A stretch of 64,000 nucleotides of DNA. Source: Fredinandcohnia onubensis. Its GTDB lineage: Bacteria; Bacillota; Bacilli; Bacillales; Bacillaceae_L. Numbering within the stretch: the first letter of the stretch is position 1; each line of letters opens with the position of its first letter. Made by a program: the position numbers and the translations under genes. Shown one piece after another: positions 55,635 through 64,000 of this stretch. Location of the stretch: the NCBI RefSeq assembly GCF_031181385.1, contig NZ_JAPSKV010000003.1:372001-436000 (forward strand), written 5' to 3'. The notes beneath the pieces are model-generated. The model ran no database searches and was not told the origin of the DNA. It saw only the letters and a program-made list of their open reading frames with translations.

Positions 55635-55838
55635 TAACTGGCAGTAAGCTCCTATGGGATCAACTGCCAGTAAAAGCCCGATAAAGAGAACAAAGACTAA
55701 GTGCGCCACGTCCTGTGGTAACGTCTTTGTGACCCACAACATGTGGGCCTCAACTAACATTCAATGAGGGATGAGGCAGACTAAGATCGCAACGTCTGCA
55801 CTAGCACATCCTGTGTGTCGAAAAACCCTCACTGAATG
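55635..55838. repeat. Structured intergenic element of about 200 bp
   Basis: Four inverted repeats: ACTGGCAGT/ACTGCCAGT (55638-55671), CCACGTCCTGTGG (55708-55720 region), CCCACAACATGTGGG, and CATTCAATGAGGG/CCCTCACTGAATG closing the right half. GC content is higher than in neighbouring intergenes. No ORF with a Shine-Dalgarno. Looks like a dispersed repeat or structured RNA rather than a promoter; the type is uncertain. Confidence 0.65.
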
Positions 55839-55877
55839 AAGTTTCACTTTATCGCTATTTCAAGAGGTGATTACGTA

Positions 55878-56858
55878 TTGAACATGAAGCAATTTGTTAA
55901 TCAGCATCGTGATGAATGGAAGCAGCTTGAGCAATTGATTTCCATCTTACATAAGCGTCGAAAATCGCGTAGCAGTACCGAAATTAATGAGTTTCATAGA
56001 CTTTATCAAAAGTGTGCTGGGCATCTTTCGTATAGCCAGACCTATTTTCCCAATGAGGAGATTACGCCTTATTTAAATGGTCTTGTCTCTAAAGCTCATA
56101 ATCTCCTTTACAAAGACCAAGTGTCAAGTTTTCAACAGATTCGTTATTTTTTCAGCACGAAATTTATTGGACTATTACTCGAACAATGGAAATTTGCGGT
56201 AGCTGCTTTTATATTATTTACTTTAGGTGGTGTAGGTAGCTTTTTTTCAGTTCAACAGGATCCCCTTCATATGTTTTCCATATTGCCCGCAGAAATAGCC
56301 CAAGGAGTTGATCCAGACTATTTAGGAAGTGCAGATGGTGAAGTGGATTCATCCCTTATGTCCGCAAGTATTATGACAAATAATATTCAAGTTGCTATCC
56401 TTGCGTTTGCAAGTGGAATCACCTTTGGTCTCTTAACCGTCTATATTTTAATCTACAATGGCATCATCGTTGGTGCATTGGCTGGATTATATTGGCATTA
56501 CGGGAAAACGTATGATTTTTGGGCATATATTGTCCCTCATGGAATGATTGAGCTTACAGCTATTTTTATAGCAGGTGGTGCAGGGTTGTTAATGGGCTAT
56601 AAATTGCTCGTTCCTGGCCATTATACAAGAGGCTATCAGCTCAAGTATCAGGCAAAACGCTCTGTGCAATTGCTGTTAGGTACGATTCCTTTATTTATAT
56701 TAGCCGGTATTATTGAAGGTTTTATCACACCTGCTACGATTTCACTTGAAGCTAAATATGCTGTTGCAATCATTACGGTGATTGGATTGATTCTTTACGT
56801 TGTAACAGGGAAACTCTTTTTACTAAAAAAAGAAGCTACAGCAAGTTCCGATTCATGA
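55878..56858 (+). CDS. SpoIIM-like (DUF95) membrane protein
   Basis: 326 residues with a charged N-terminal domain (QFVNQHRDEWKQLEQLI) and about five transmembrane helices, including GITFGLLTVYILIYNGIIVG and GMIELTAIFIAGGAGLLMGY, which match the stage II sporulation protein M family. It is a distant relative, not the dedicated SpoIIM. TTG at 55878 follows GAGGTG by 8 nt. Converges with the DUF58 gene (23-nt overlap at the 3' ends). Confidence 0.8.
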   Translation: MNMKQFVNQHRDEWKQLEQLISILHKRRKSRSSTEINEFHRLYQKCAGHLSYSQTYFPNEEITPYLNGLVSKAHNLLYKDQVSSFQQIRYFFSTKFIGLLLEQWKFAVAAFILFTLGGVGSFFSVQQDPLHMFSILPAEIAQGVDPDYLGSADGEVDSSLMSASIMTNNIQVAILAFASGITFGLLTVYILIYNGIIVGALAGLYWHYGKTYDFWAYIVPHGMIELTAIFIAGGAGLLMGYKLLVPGHYTRGYQLKYQAKRSVQLLLGTIPLFILAGIIEGFITPATISLEAKYAVAIITVIGLILYVVTGKLFLLKKEATASSDS

Positions 56859-58194
56859 TATTGATATAGTAGGAAACAGCAGTAACTGCTAACTTATCCT
56901 CATCGGCCTCAACCATCATGAGGCCTTGTTTTTCCCATTTTTGTTTCTCCTTCTTTTTCACAAGCATCTGCTGCTGTGCCATACTTTTTAGCATGGCTGT
57001 TTGGACAGTTGTAGGCTTCTCATCTATTCTTTGGGCTAATGTGGCATCCCTGATACCGATCATTAGGAAATAATGCCTTTGTCTAAGTTTTCTTAAATAG
57101 ATTAACATGCTTTCTTCCCTTAAAAATGTATGAACATCACTAAACAACAAGAGAAGACTTCGCTTTTTCTGCATCGTTTCCAAATAAGATAAGACGGCAC
57201 CATAATTCGATTCTGCAGCATCTACCTTCAAATTATAAATTGAATGCAAAATCGTTTGGAGATGTGCCATCCCTTTTCCTGCTGGGACAAAAATCTTAAC
57301 ATCTGTTGAGAATGCTAAAAAAGAAACATAGTCCCCATTTTGTAGTGCTGCTGTAGCAACTGTAATAGCGGATTCCATCGCTCTCTCAAGACGATTTCCC
57401 TTCTCTAATTCAGCACCCATCATCCTCCCGCAATCTACTAATATCGTAATATACTTTCCATGCTCTGGTTCATATTCATTCGTCATCACTTCATGGAGCT
57501 TAGCGGTTTGCCTCCAATTGATTGTTCGGGGGTCATCACCTATGACATAACTTCGGATTTTTGAAAACTCACCAGCACCTGTCTGTTGTTTTCGGATTTT
57601 TACACCTTCATATAATAAAAATTTCTGTGCATTTTCAAGATACTGCCTTGTTTCGGATAAATCTGGTATAACCCTTACTTCGTTAATAACTTTAAATGTG
57701 AGTTGCTTTTCCCATAAGCCTAGGATGCTTTTGTAGCGGAAATACATTTTGTTCATTTGATAATCACCGCGCTCCAAAGCTCGTGTAACATATGTGATCC
57801 GGGAAGTCGTTTCACCAGATATCCTTCCATTAATCGGAAAAGGCTGAGTAAAGGAAACGGGAATGCCGTCTATAAAACGGTATGTTAGCCCATAAGTCGA
57901 CTGGTTTGTTATTTCAATCTCGATGGTAGAAGGAAGCCCACGCTCCATTTCAGCTTGCAGTTTGCGTTTTGCAGAAATCTGTTTATTCCTCGGAGAAAAC
58001 AACAAATCTACTAAGCTTCCTATGAGAATAAAAAGATTTAACCCAATCATCAGCTCCCAAGAAACCTTTAGTGGAAGACTTAACAAAAAACCAACAGATA
58101 GGATTAGTAACAAAATAATCAATCGTTTTGTAGGTAGGATGCCTCTATCTAGGAACAGGAACCGATCCCACAAGCTCTTCAATGATCTCGTCAA
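56836..58194 (-). CDS. DUF58 domain protein
   Basis: 452 residues. Two N-terminal transmembrane helices (about 24-40, 48-66), then a domain with KQQTGAGEFSKIRSYVIGDDPRTINWRQTAKL, split by position (about 205-236), the DUF58 core. A VWA-like part follows with VDCGRMMGAELEKGN, a degenerate MIDAS. TTG at 58194 has GGAGGG 8 nt upstream and lies inside the MoxR gene (50-nt overlap). Partner of the MoxR ATPase. Confidence 0.88.
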   Translation of the reverse strand: MTRSLKSLWDRFLFLDRGILPTKRLIILLLILSVGFLLSLPLKVSWELMIGLNLFILIGSLVDLLFSPRNKQISAKRKLQAEMERGLPSTIEIEITNQSTYGLTYRFIDGIPVSFTQPFPINGRISGETTSRITYVTRALERGDYQMNKMYFRYKSILGLWEKQLTFKVINEVRVIPDLSETRQYLENAQKFLLYEGVKIRKQQTGAGEFSKIRSYVIGDDPRTINWRQTAKLHEVMTNEYEPEHGKYITILVDCGRMMGAELEKGNRLERAMESAITVATAALQNGDYVSFLAFSTDVKIFVPAGKGMAHLQTILHSIYNLKVDAAESNYGAVLSYLETMQKKRSLLLLFSDVHTFLREESMLIYLRKLRQRHYFLMIGIRDATLAQRIDEKPTTVQTAMLKSMAQQQMLVKKKEKQKWEKQGLMMVEADEDKLAVTAVSYYINIMNRNLL

Positions 58195-59074
58195 TGGTGA
58201 TTCCCTCCAATTCTGCGTGTGGAGATAACTGAATTCGGTGCCTAAGTGCAGGTTTTGAGACCATTTTTACGTCATCAGGAGTCACATAATCTCTTCCTGC
58301 TAAATATGCCCAAGACTGCGCAGCTTTTCCGATTGAGATTGCTGCTCTGGTACTCGCACCAAATTGAATCGTTTCGGATTCTCTTGTTTTCCGAACAATC
58401 TCGATTATGTAATTTAATACGCCATCACCTAAGGTCACCTTTTCAATTTCCTGTCGAATCGATACAAATGTTTGAAGGTCAAGGACATTCGCAGGATCGT
58501 ATTGAATGAAACTTTGTTCGATTACTTGCTTCACAATATTTTTTTCTTCCTCGGAAGCTGGAAAATCAATATGTAGTTTAAATAAAAAACGGTCCTGTTG
58601 GGCTTCTGGCAAACGATAGGTACCCTCAAATTCAATTGGGTTTTGGGTGGCAACAACGAAGAAAATGTCTGGTAACGGATACGTTTCGCCCTGTATGGTT
58701 ACTTGTTTTTCTTCCATCGCCTCTAATAGTGCTGCTTGTGTTTTGGCAGGCGTACGGTTAATTTCATCGGCTAAAAGGATATTTGTGAAAACAGGCCCTT
58801 TTAATGTTTCAAAGCTGCCTTCCTTCATGTTGTAAATCATACTACCTGTAATATCACTTGGTAAAAGGTCGGGTGTAAACTGAATACGTGTAAAATCACC
58901 ACCAAGTAAGGTTGCAAGTGTGCGTACCATTTGTGTCTTCCCAGTTCCAGGTACACCTTCAATTAAGACATGACCTCCAGCTAAAATGGCAGATAGTAAA
59001 AGCCGTAAATTTGTATTTTGACCTAAAATTCGTTGCTCGTATTTCTCAAGTAAGGATGTCAGTTCTGGTCTCAT
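58145..59074 (-). CDS. MoxR-family AAA+ ATPase
   Basis: 309 residues. Walker A GVPGTGKTQ, Walker B LLADEINRT, sensor FFVVATQNPIEFEG, arginine region RLPEAQQDRFLFKL. MoxR ATPases act as chaperone-like remodellers for VWA or DUF58 proteins encoded beside them. ATG at 59074 overlaps the previous gene's stop (ATGA). Confidence 0.93.
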   Translation of the reverse strand: MRPELTSLLEKYEQRILGQNTNLRLLLSAILAGGHVLIEGVPGTGKTQMVRTLATLLGGDFTRIQFTPDLLPSDITGSMIYNMKEGSFETLKGPVFTNILLADEINRTPAKTQAALLEAMEEKQVTIQGETYPLPDIFFVVATQNPIEFEGTYRLPEAQQDRFLFKLHIDFPASEEEKNIVKQVIEQSFIQYDPANVLDLQTFVSIRQEIEKVTLGDGVLNYIIEIVRKTRESETIQFGASTRAAISIGKAAQSWAYLAGRDYVTPDDVKMVSKPALRHRIQLSPHAELEGITIDEIIEELVGSVPVPR

Positions 59075-60198
59075 CCTTTCTCCACCTCATTTCGTAATTC
59101 ATCTAAGTTTTTGGACCAAATTAAATAATCTTGTTTGGTTAGTTTTTTATTTTCTAAGATTTTTGTGAGATTCTGTAGATACTGCTTTACTTCGTTTTCT
59201 TTTTTACCTGACCATCGTAGTGAAAGCTTAGTCGAAAGGTCTGTCCAGTCCCGATGAGAAGGAACCCCCCATTTTTCCTGAATCAGTTGTTTCACATAAT
59301 CTGCTTGAATGTTTAACGATTCATGATAGTACCTGCCTCTTTTATACCATGCGCTTAAAGCACGAATACCTTCATCACTAATACGAACATTTTCTTCGCG
59401 GGGTACAATAACCTGCCCAAACCGTTTTCCTCTGTACCAGAGCCAAAGTAGGACTATTAATCCTCCCTGTAAAAGCAATACTAAAAACCAGCTCGGGTAC
59501 AATGTTGTCAAATTAGAAGCATTTTTGGGACCATGTACATATTCATCAAAGTAATAAATCGATGCTTTCTTATCCTCAATTAACGATAATACAAGGGTTA
59601 TATGATCATAGTCTGATAGATTGCCATTTAACATCCACTCTGGCGTAATCGTTGTAATCAATTCACCGTCTCCGATTTTTTGGCTTGTTGCAATTACACC
59701 TGCTTCATCCTCAAAAAGCACCTTTTCTTTTTCGCTTGGAATGATTCGGGTTGTAGCCTGAAAAAACGCATCAAATTCAACTCCGTTTTTATCCTTGATG
59801 GTAATCGCCTCATCAAGAAAAGGGTCAATATCTGCTGGAAGGGTCTTAATATCAAACATTCCTCTTGGATTTTCCTTAAACAAGATCATCTTGTTTCCAG
59901 CCTTTATAAAATTCAGATAACCTTCCATCTCTACTTGCTCTGGTGTGAAATAAGGTTCTACCATAATCAGAATTTGATTCTCATCTTGTTTGGTGAGAAG
60001 TTTTGGAGAATGTGACCATCTTTTTACGGAATTTTCTTCTTTTAAGTATGTATAGATTGCCTTTACGCCGGTTGGAGAAGGAGAATCAGACACATAATGT
60101 GGATACGCTTTTGGGTTATAGGATTCAATAAAGTAAGTTAGAAAGAGTAGGAGCCCAATAAGCCCAATTAAGGGAATCCATACTTTAGTTTTGCGCAT
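59071..60198 (-). CDS. DUF4350 domain membrane protein
   Basis: 375 residues. Signal anchor (WIPLIGLIGLLLFLTYF), a large extracytoplasmic domain with SPSPTGVKAIYTYLKEENSV, one transmembrane helix (SWFLVLLLQGGLIVLLWLWY) and a cytosolic tail. Fits the DUF4350 proteins that accompany MoxR clusters. ATG at 60198 follows GGAGGGGAG; a 9-residue longer start is less likely. Overlaps DUF4129 by 14 nt. Confidence 0.78.
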   Translation of the reverse strand: MRKTKVWIPLIGLIGLLLFLTYFIESYNPKAYPHYVSDSPSPTGVKAIYTYLKEENSVKRWSHSPKLLTKQDENQILIMVEPYFTPEQVEMEGYLNFIKAGNKMILFKENPRGMFDIKTLPADIDPFLDEAITIKDKNGVEFDAFFQATTRIIPSEKEKVLFEDEAGVIATSQKIGDGELITTITPEWMLNGNLSDYDHITLVLSLIEDKKASIYYFDEYVHGPKNASNLTTLYPSWFLVLLLQGGLIVLLWLWYRGKRFGQVIVPREENVRISDEGIRALSAWYKRGRYYHESLNIQADYVKQLIQEKWGVPSHRDWTDLSTKLSLRWSGKKENEVKQYLQNLTKILENKKLTKQDYLIWSKNLDELRNEVEKG

Positions 60199-60838
60199 GA
60201 TTGTTCTCCCCTCCGCCTTTTGCATCTAACCAGATAAAAGCTTTTTCCCGAAATTGACTGTACTCCGCTCGATCAATCTCATATTCTCCATAAGTAACTT
60301 CATCAAACACGAGTGCTAAATCATAAAACTGAACGGCCCACGATTGATTTACTTTCCGCAGTTCATCATAATACTCCCAATTTGTTTTCCATACTCTTGC
60401 CTCAAGCCATTCTTTTTCATGAAAGAATAAGAGCAGTGCCAAAAATAGATGGCGCGTAGCAAATGAAAAATGTTCATTTTCTTCATGCTTGATCGCTTCA
60501 CGTAAATGCTTTTGATAGGTCCAGTTTAATTCCTCAACTGAATGAAGAGGTTTATATTTATTAAACTTTGCCTTTCTTGTTTGATTTCGAATAAGTAAAA
60601 AGACCGCAATTCCTACTAATAAAATGGCTCCAAGAATGACTAGGATGAAAACCACATCTGCGGCACCACTACCCGATTCAATTGCAGGGAACAAACTTTC
60701 TAGTAGATCGCCTAGCCATTCTTTTACTTTATTCCACCATTCCTGAAACACATTCCTGGACTCGTCATAGTATATTCGATATTCTTTTTCATTTAATATT
60801 TCATCGATCCGATCTCTTGCATCATTTATTTGTGCCAT
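60185..60838 (-). CDS. DUF4129 domain protein
   Basis: 217 residues. N-terminal amphipathic region, one transmembrane helix (VVFILVILGAILLVGIAVFL), then a cytosolic DUF4129 domain with HFSFATRHLFLALLLF and TYGEYEIDRAEYSQF. Function unknown; part of the MoxR operon. ATG at 60838 with GTGGTGAT-like Shine-Dalgarno. Confidence 0.8.
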   Translation of the reverse strand: MAQINDARDRIDEILNEKEYRIYYDESRNVFQEWWNKVKEWLGDLLESLFPAIESGSGAADVVFILVILGAILLVGIAVFLLIRNQTRKAKFNKYKPLHSVEELNWTYQKHLREAIKHEENEHFSFATRHLFLALLLFFHEKEWLEARVWKTNWEYYDELRKVNQSWAVQFYDLALVFDEVTYGEYEIDRAEYSQFREKAFIWLDAKGGGENNHAQN

Positions 60839-60851
60839 TGTTGATCACCAC

Positions 60852-61766
60852 TTATCTAGGTTCATTGAAGCCTTCAATCATCTCATCCAAGTCCTCTGCA
60901 TCATGTCTAACCCTTGCATCAAGGTACATTACACCATATCCTACGGCAAACAGTAGGGTCGTAAAAATGGTTGTTAAGTTAACAATTAAAGTTAATAGAA
61001 CACTGTTACCCATAAAGATTCCGAAAGTTGCTTCAACTGCAAAGCTAATCGCACTGATAATTAAAAAGAAAACAACATATAGACAAAAAAGGATCCATCC
61101 ACGTTTCTTTGATAAATGCCAACTCCTAGAAAATCCAGGAGATTCATAGTCTAGTACCACAGAACCAAAATAAAAGCCCCACCGTGTAAGTAGATAACCG
61201 ATCCCAACGAATAGCCCTAATCCTAAAGCAATTGCAAAAAGAATCCCGATAATAGGTATGGCAATGGCACCAAAGATACCAATTGGAACTAAGATCATAA
61301 CGGCTACAAAGAAGAAACCAAATACAATTAGACCAAACAATATGTTACTTCCGAGCATTGCCCAAAAACGTGTAAATGCCTTTTTTATAACCGAACTTAT
61401 TGTATATTCTTCGTTTTTACGAATATGATTTAATGCTATTAGTATTGCAGCCTCAGCAACAGGAAATAAAACCACACCTACTAGACCGACAAACATGGAT
61501 CCTAATGCTCCGCCAAGTCCAATCTCCTCGGCTACTACTGTTTCATCAAAGCTATTTAGCATTTGAGTAAACCAATCATCCCCCGGACCAACTTCCCTAA
61601 AAAAGCTTGTTCCCGAAGCTAATAAGATAAGCGCCTCGAGTATGTATACTGGTCCCATGAAAATAAGTAAGATTGTAAAAAAGTCACGAAATCGATTTTT
61701 ACTTAAACTAAATGTAAGATCAAGAATTTCCCCAAATCCCTTTTGTCGTGAAAATTTTGTGTTCAA
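60852..61766 (-). CDS. Six-helix membrane protein, first gene of the MoxR operon
   Basis: 304 residues. About six transmembrane helices with GFGEILDLTFSLSKNRF at the start and GYGVMYLDARVRHDAEDL at the end, which resembles the glycerophosphoryl-diester phosphodiesterase membrane domain/DUF7544-like family. TTG at 61766 follows GGGGGAT. No enzyme motif. The transcript starting here includes all five minus-strand genes down to DUF58. Confidence 0.7.
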   Translation of the reverse strand: MNTKFSRQKGFGEILDLTFSLSKNRFRDFFTILLIFMGPVYILEALILLASGTSFFREVGPGDDWFTQMLNSFDETVVAEEIGLGGALGSMFVGLVGVVLFPVAEAAILIALNHIRKNEEYTISSVIKKAFTRFWAMLGSNILFGLIVFGFFFVAVMILVPIGIFGAIAIPIIGILFAIALGLGLFVGIGYLLTRWGFYFGSVVLDYESPGFSRSWHLSKKRGWILFCLYVVFFLIISAISFAVEATFGIFMGNSVLLTLIVNLTTIFTTLLFAVGYGVMYLDARVRHDAEDLDEMIEGFNEPR

Positions 61767-61889
61767 GCTGCCATCCCCCTGTTTTATGTTAAAAAAGATT
61801 GTATGCTAATAACGCCTATTTTAACATTATTCTGGAAATTATTCTCTAGAAATTTAGAAATAATTTCTAATTTAGGTATGAGGAAATAG

Positions 61890-61919
61890 AAAGACCTGAC
61901 CCCTATAGGAATCAGGTTA
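61890..61919 (-). terminator. Terminator after the FAD oxidoreductase gene
   Basis: On the minus strand ACCTGATTCCT, short loop, GGGGTCAGGT, CTTTCTATTT. It separates the oxidoreductase from the MoxR operon. Confidence 0.7.
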
Positions 61920-61943
61920 TAAAAGTGTTTAGTATTCTTATTT

Positions 61944-63062
61944 TTATGATTTAATTGCCCCTGCAATCTCATATAGACTTAGGTCGATTTCAAGAGGATT
62001 TCCCATGGCAAGCTTCGCTAATTCACCACCTAAAAATGGGCCAACTGTTAAACCCGAAGCACCGAGTCCATTAGCGGCATAAAGATTTTCGAAGCCAGGG
62101 ATTGTGCCTATCACTGGCAGAAAATCTGGTGTGAACGGTCGATAGCCAACTCTTGTTTCTAATACCGTACCCTCCGATAACCCAGGAGCAATATGTAAAG
62201 CTTTATCGAAAATTTCATGAAGACCTCCTGCGGTTACTCTGTAGTCCATTCCTTTATCATTTTCATGTGTTGCACCGACAACCACCTTCCCCCCATCAAA
62301 TGCCAAGATATATTGATCATTTGGTGGCATAACAACTGGCCAATTGGCTGTGTTTGAATCTTCAAGCCCTAAATGAACGATTTGAGCCTTTTGTGAGGAA
62401 ACTAGAAAATCAATATCGAGAGGCTCAAGTAAATCATTTGCCCAAACTCCTGCTGTTACAATAATCTTATCAGCCTCAATTATTTCATTTGCTATTTTTA
62501 CACCGGTTACGTGTTTATCCTTTATTACGAGACTCGCACTTCCATTTCGTTCAATTGCACCATAATGTTTGGCAGCACGAATCAATGCATTTCGAAGTTC
62601 CCGTCCATTCACTCTGGCAGCCCCACTTACGTGTACAGCTGAAAATTCTTCAGATAACGGCGGAAACAATTCGGTTGTCTCTGTGGAACTTAAACGTGTA
62701 ATTTCTCCAATTTCCGGAGCGTCTTTCCGACGGGTGTGGGCCCGCTCTTCCATTTTATCTAGTTTGTTTTCATCAAAATGAAGACTAATCGCTCCTACCA
62801 TTTTATAACCAGTATCAGTTTCACCTAATTTTTCAAGCTCGCTTATTAACGTCGAATAATATTTTGCGCCTGCTTTTGCTAAACCGTACCATGCTTTATT
62901 TCGACGTTGGGAAAGCCACGGACAAACAATTCCCGCTGCAGCGTCAGTTGCCTGACCTTGATCCTTCCGGTCGACAATGTTTACTTTTGCGCCCGCTTTC
63001 GCCAAATGATAAGCAGTGGAGGCACCGAGTATCCCTGCTCCAATAACTAGATATGATGTCAT
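61944..63062 (-). CDS. FAD-dependent amine/D-amino acid oxidase family oxidoreductase
   Basis: 372 residues. N-terminal FAD motif YLVIGAGILGASTAYHLA with GAGILG, followed by VNIVDRK. The C-terminus shows TRVGYRPFTPDFLPVIG and NLYAANGLGASGLTVGP, typical of the DAO fold and B. subtilis YurR-like proteins. Substrate unknown; glycine, sarcosine or D-amino acids are possible. ATG at 63062 with AGAAGGG upstream. Confidence 0.85.
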   Translation of the reverse strand: MTSYLVIGAGILGASTAYHLAKAGAKVNIVDRKDQGQATDAAAGIVCPWLSQRRNKAWYGLAKAGAKYYSTLISELEKLGETDTGYKMVGAISLHFDENKLDKMEERAHTRRKDAPEIGEITRLSSTETTELFPPLSEEFSAVHVSGAARVNGRELRNALIRAAKHYGAIERNGSASLVIKDKHVTGVKIANEIIEADKIIVTAGVWANDLLEPLDIDFLVSSQKAQIVHLGLEDSNTANWPVVMPPNDQYILAFDGGKVVVGATHENDKGMDYRVTAGGLHEIFDKALHIAPGLSEGTVLETRVGYRPFTPDFLPVIGTIPGFENLYAANGLGASGLTVGPFLGGELAKLAMGNPLEIDLSLYEIAGAIKS

Positions 63063-63249
63063 TATTTCTAAATCCCTTCTATACTCTAGATGTGATTTAT
63101 TTTACTAAAAATCTGCTTAAGAAACATCTTTTTGTCGAAATTTGTATATTATTCTTATTTTTACCTATGATATAGATAGCGCTGTAAAATATAGGAAAAA
63201 AGAATGTTGTATAAAACAGCGGAAATAAGTACCGAAAGGAGGCTTACAA

Positions 63250-63378
63250 TTGGCTAAAAAGAAAAATAACCAGTCTCAAACAGGAGCAAATAGTATGGAC
63301 ACGGAATTTGGCGCAGAGCAAGGCTTAAGTAAAAAGGCAAGGAAGAAAGCTGCACGCGAAAATAAGAAAAACAAATAA
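63250..63378 (+). CDS. Small Lys-rich protein, possible gamma-type SASP relative
   Basis: 42 residues. Starts MAKKKNNQSQTGANSMDTEF and ends KKAARENKKNK. Gln/Asn-rich opening and the TEFGAE block recall gamma-type small acid-soluble spore proteins, but it is shorter and more basic. TTG at 63250 has AAAGGAGG 7 nt upstream, so it is well supported as a gene. Confidence 0.55.
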   Translation: MAKKKNNQSQTGANSMDTEFGAEQGLSKKARKKAARENKKNK

Positions 63379-63444
63379 TTAACATACTTTATATTTAGTA
63401 ATATAAACGCACATTCGGCAAATTTTCGTACCGGTACATATTTG

Positions 63445-63485
63445 ACCTGTTCCTAAGCTAGTAGTTAATTGGAACGGGTTTTTTC
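63445..63485 (+). terminator. Terminator after the small Lys-rich gene
   Basis: ACCTGTTCC pairs with GGAACGGGT across a 17-nt loop, then six Ts. Confidence 0.75.
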
Positions 63486-63549
63486 TTTTTTAGTTGGTTA
63501 TTGGACAACTGTATTTACCCGTATACTTGTTTTGAGGGGGAGATATAAA

Positions 63550-63705
63550 GTGAAGCAACTAGAAATTCAAATGATTTTATTTGTCGGAGCAACTTTAGCT
63601 CATGAATATTGGCTACATTGGGGACTGCCAAGGGTCTATTATTGGGATGTTAGACACTCTCATCTGAAAAAAATAGAAGATGATTCAGATAAAAAAATTG
63701 CATAG
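63550..63705 (+). CDS. Small membrane-associated protein
   Basis: 51 residues: KQLEIQMILFVGATLAHEYW gives one hydrophobic segment, then GLPRVYYWDVRHSHLKK. GTG at 63550 has GGGGGAG upstream; the frame can be extended to 63469 but without a Shine-Dalgarno. No family recognised. Confidence 0.55.
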   Translation: MKQLEIQMILFVGATLAHEYWLHWGLPRVYYWDVRHSHLKKIEDDSDKKIA

Positions 63706-63728
63706 ATACAGGGATAACTTTGTTACCC

Positions 63729-64000
63729 CTATTCCTTGTTACGTTTTGTTTCGCTAGGACCCCAGACTTCGGTTAATATGTCTCTAAAAAGTTGATCTAG
63801 GTGGCCAGTTGGATTAAGGGTACTGGGTTTTAATTTTGAATTATAGAGTTCTAGGTGAAGAATTTCCTGTTCAATAAACTTGTTTAGTTGAGATAATTGA
63901 TTTACTAATTTTTGACCAGAAGTTTTTGCTCTTATAAGTTTCTCAATATCATTTATTAGCTCTTCCTCTTCTATCGCTTCAACAACAAGTTTATTCAAAT
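63729..64000 (-). CDS. Helical protein of unknown function, reaching the window edge
   Basis: At least 89 residues, Glu/Leu-rich and mostly alpha-helical (ELINDIEKLIRAKTSGQKLV, LNKFIEQEILHLELYNSK), ending TEVWGPSETKRNKE. The frame has a TTG at 63998 but stays open to the right edge, so the true start may lie outside. Not recognised. Confidence 0.55.
   Translation of the reverse strand, partial: LNKLVVEAIEEEELINDIEKLIRAKTSGQKLVNQLSQLNKFIEQEILHLELYNSKLKPSTLNPTGHLDQLFRDILTEVWGPSETKRNKE

Noticed and set aside
1-64000. Prophage, integrative element, insertion sequence or CRISPR array
   Set aside because: No integrase, transposase, terminal repeat pair, capsid gene or repeat-spacer array is visible; the only repeats are the pair near 30.2 kb and the element near 55.7 kb.

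Overview
The window looks like a chromosomal segment from an endospore-forming, aerobic, low-GC Bacillaceae relative. Gene content and sequence resemble Bacillus families throughout (sqhC, yppC, yybP, yfhF, yfiT, yjbQ, hmp/nsrR, glnA). Many genes use TTG starts behind strong Shine-Dalgarno sequences. I see no prophage, insertion sequence, integrase or CRISPR array. The least ordinary part is the left end.

1-4813, selenium locus and ABC transporter. A divergent selB (cut by the window edge) faces a tRNA-Sec gene (selC) and selD. SelD is itself a selenoprotein: an in-frame TGA sits in its GUGCK active-site motif, followed by two adjacent hairpins, the second with a SECIS-like GGTTC loop. A PhnD/PhnE/PhnC-type oxoanion transporter follows on the same strand after a terminator.

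4838-24186, housekeeping and small-family genes. These are an AI-2E transporter, an LLM flavin enzyme, a DUF3219-type protein with a methyltransferase, LapA, a UvrD-like helicase, fumC, pepF, sporulenol synthase (sqhC) divergent from yppC, and yybP behind a yybP-ykoY (manganese) riboswitch with a small ORF downstream. DUF421, ybaK, yfiT, a TolB-like secreted protein, yjbQ, a zinc ribbon protein and yfhF follow.

24325-32006, vitamin and ion transport. ribU lies behind an FMN riboswitch. A second LLM enzyme is divergent from an atypical Nramp-like transporter with a perfect 18-bp palindrome between them. A decayed DUF421 gene, an NhaC-type antiporter and a pair of about 110-bp direct repeats follow. 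A TPP riboswitch then drives an SDR gene and thiW.

32150-46788, repair, stress and nitrogen. This part holds alkD, a SRPBCC/MerR pair, a MetX-like acyltransferase or hydrolase, nsrR divergent from hmp with a candidate NsrR box, a tiny phospholipase A2-like protein, an MFS remnant, DUF502, and a gltB-glnA pair with no glutamate synthase small subunit beside it.

46789-64000. The NAD salvage operon pncA-pncB-nadE comes first, then small proteins, a DMT permease, an acyl-CoA synthetase and a lipoprotein amidase. Next is a MoxR-DUF58 type cluster (RDD, SpoIIM-like, DUF58, MoxR, DUF4350, DUF4129, membrane protein), with a strongly structured 200-bp element between the RDD and SpoIIM-like genes. 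An FAD-dependent oxidoreductase and several small ORFs end the window.

Starts were moved from the longest ORF wherever a Shine-Dalgarno sequence clearly selects an internal ATG, GTG or TTG. Family assignments come from reading the protein sequences; no database search was possible.
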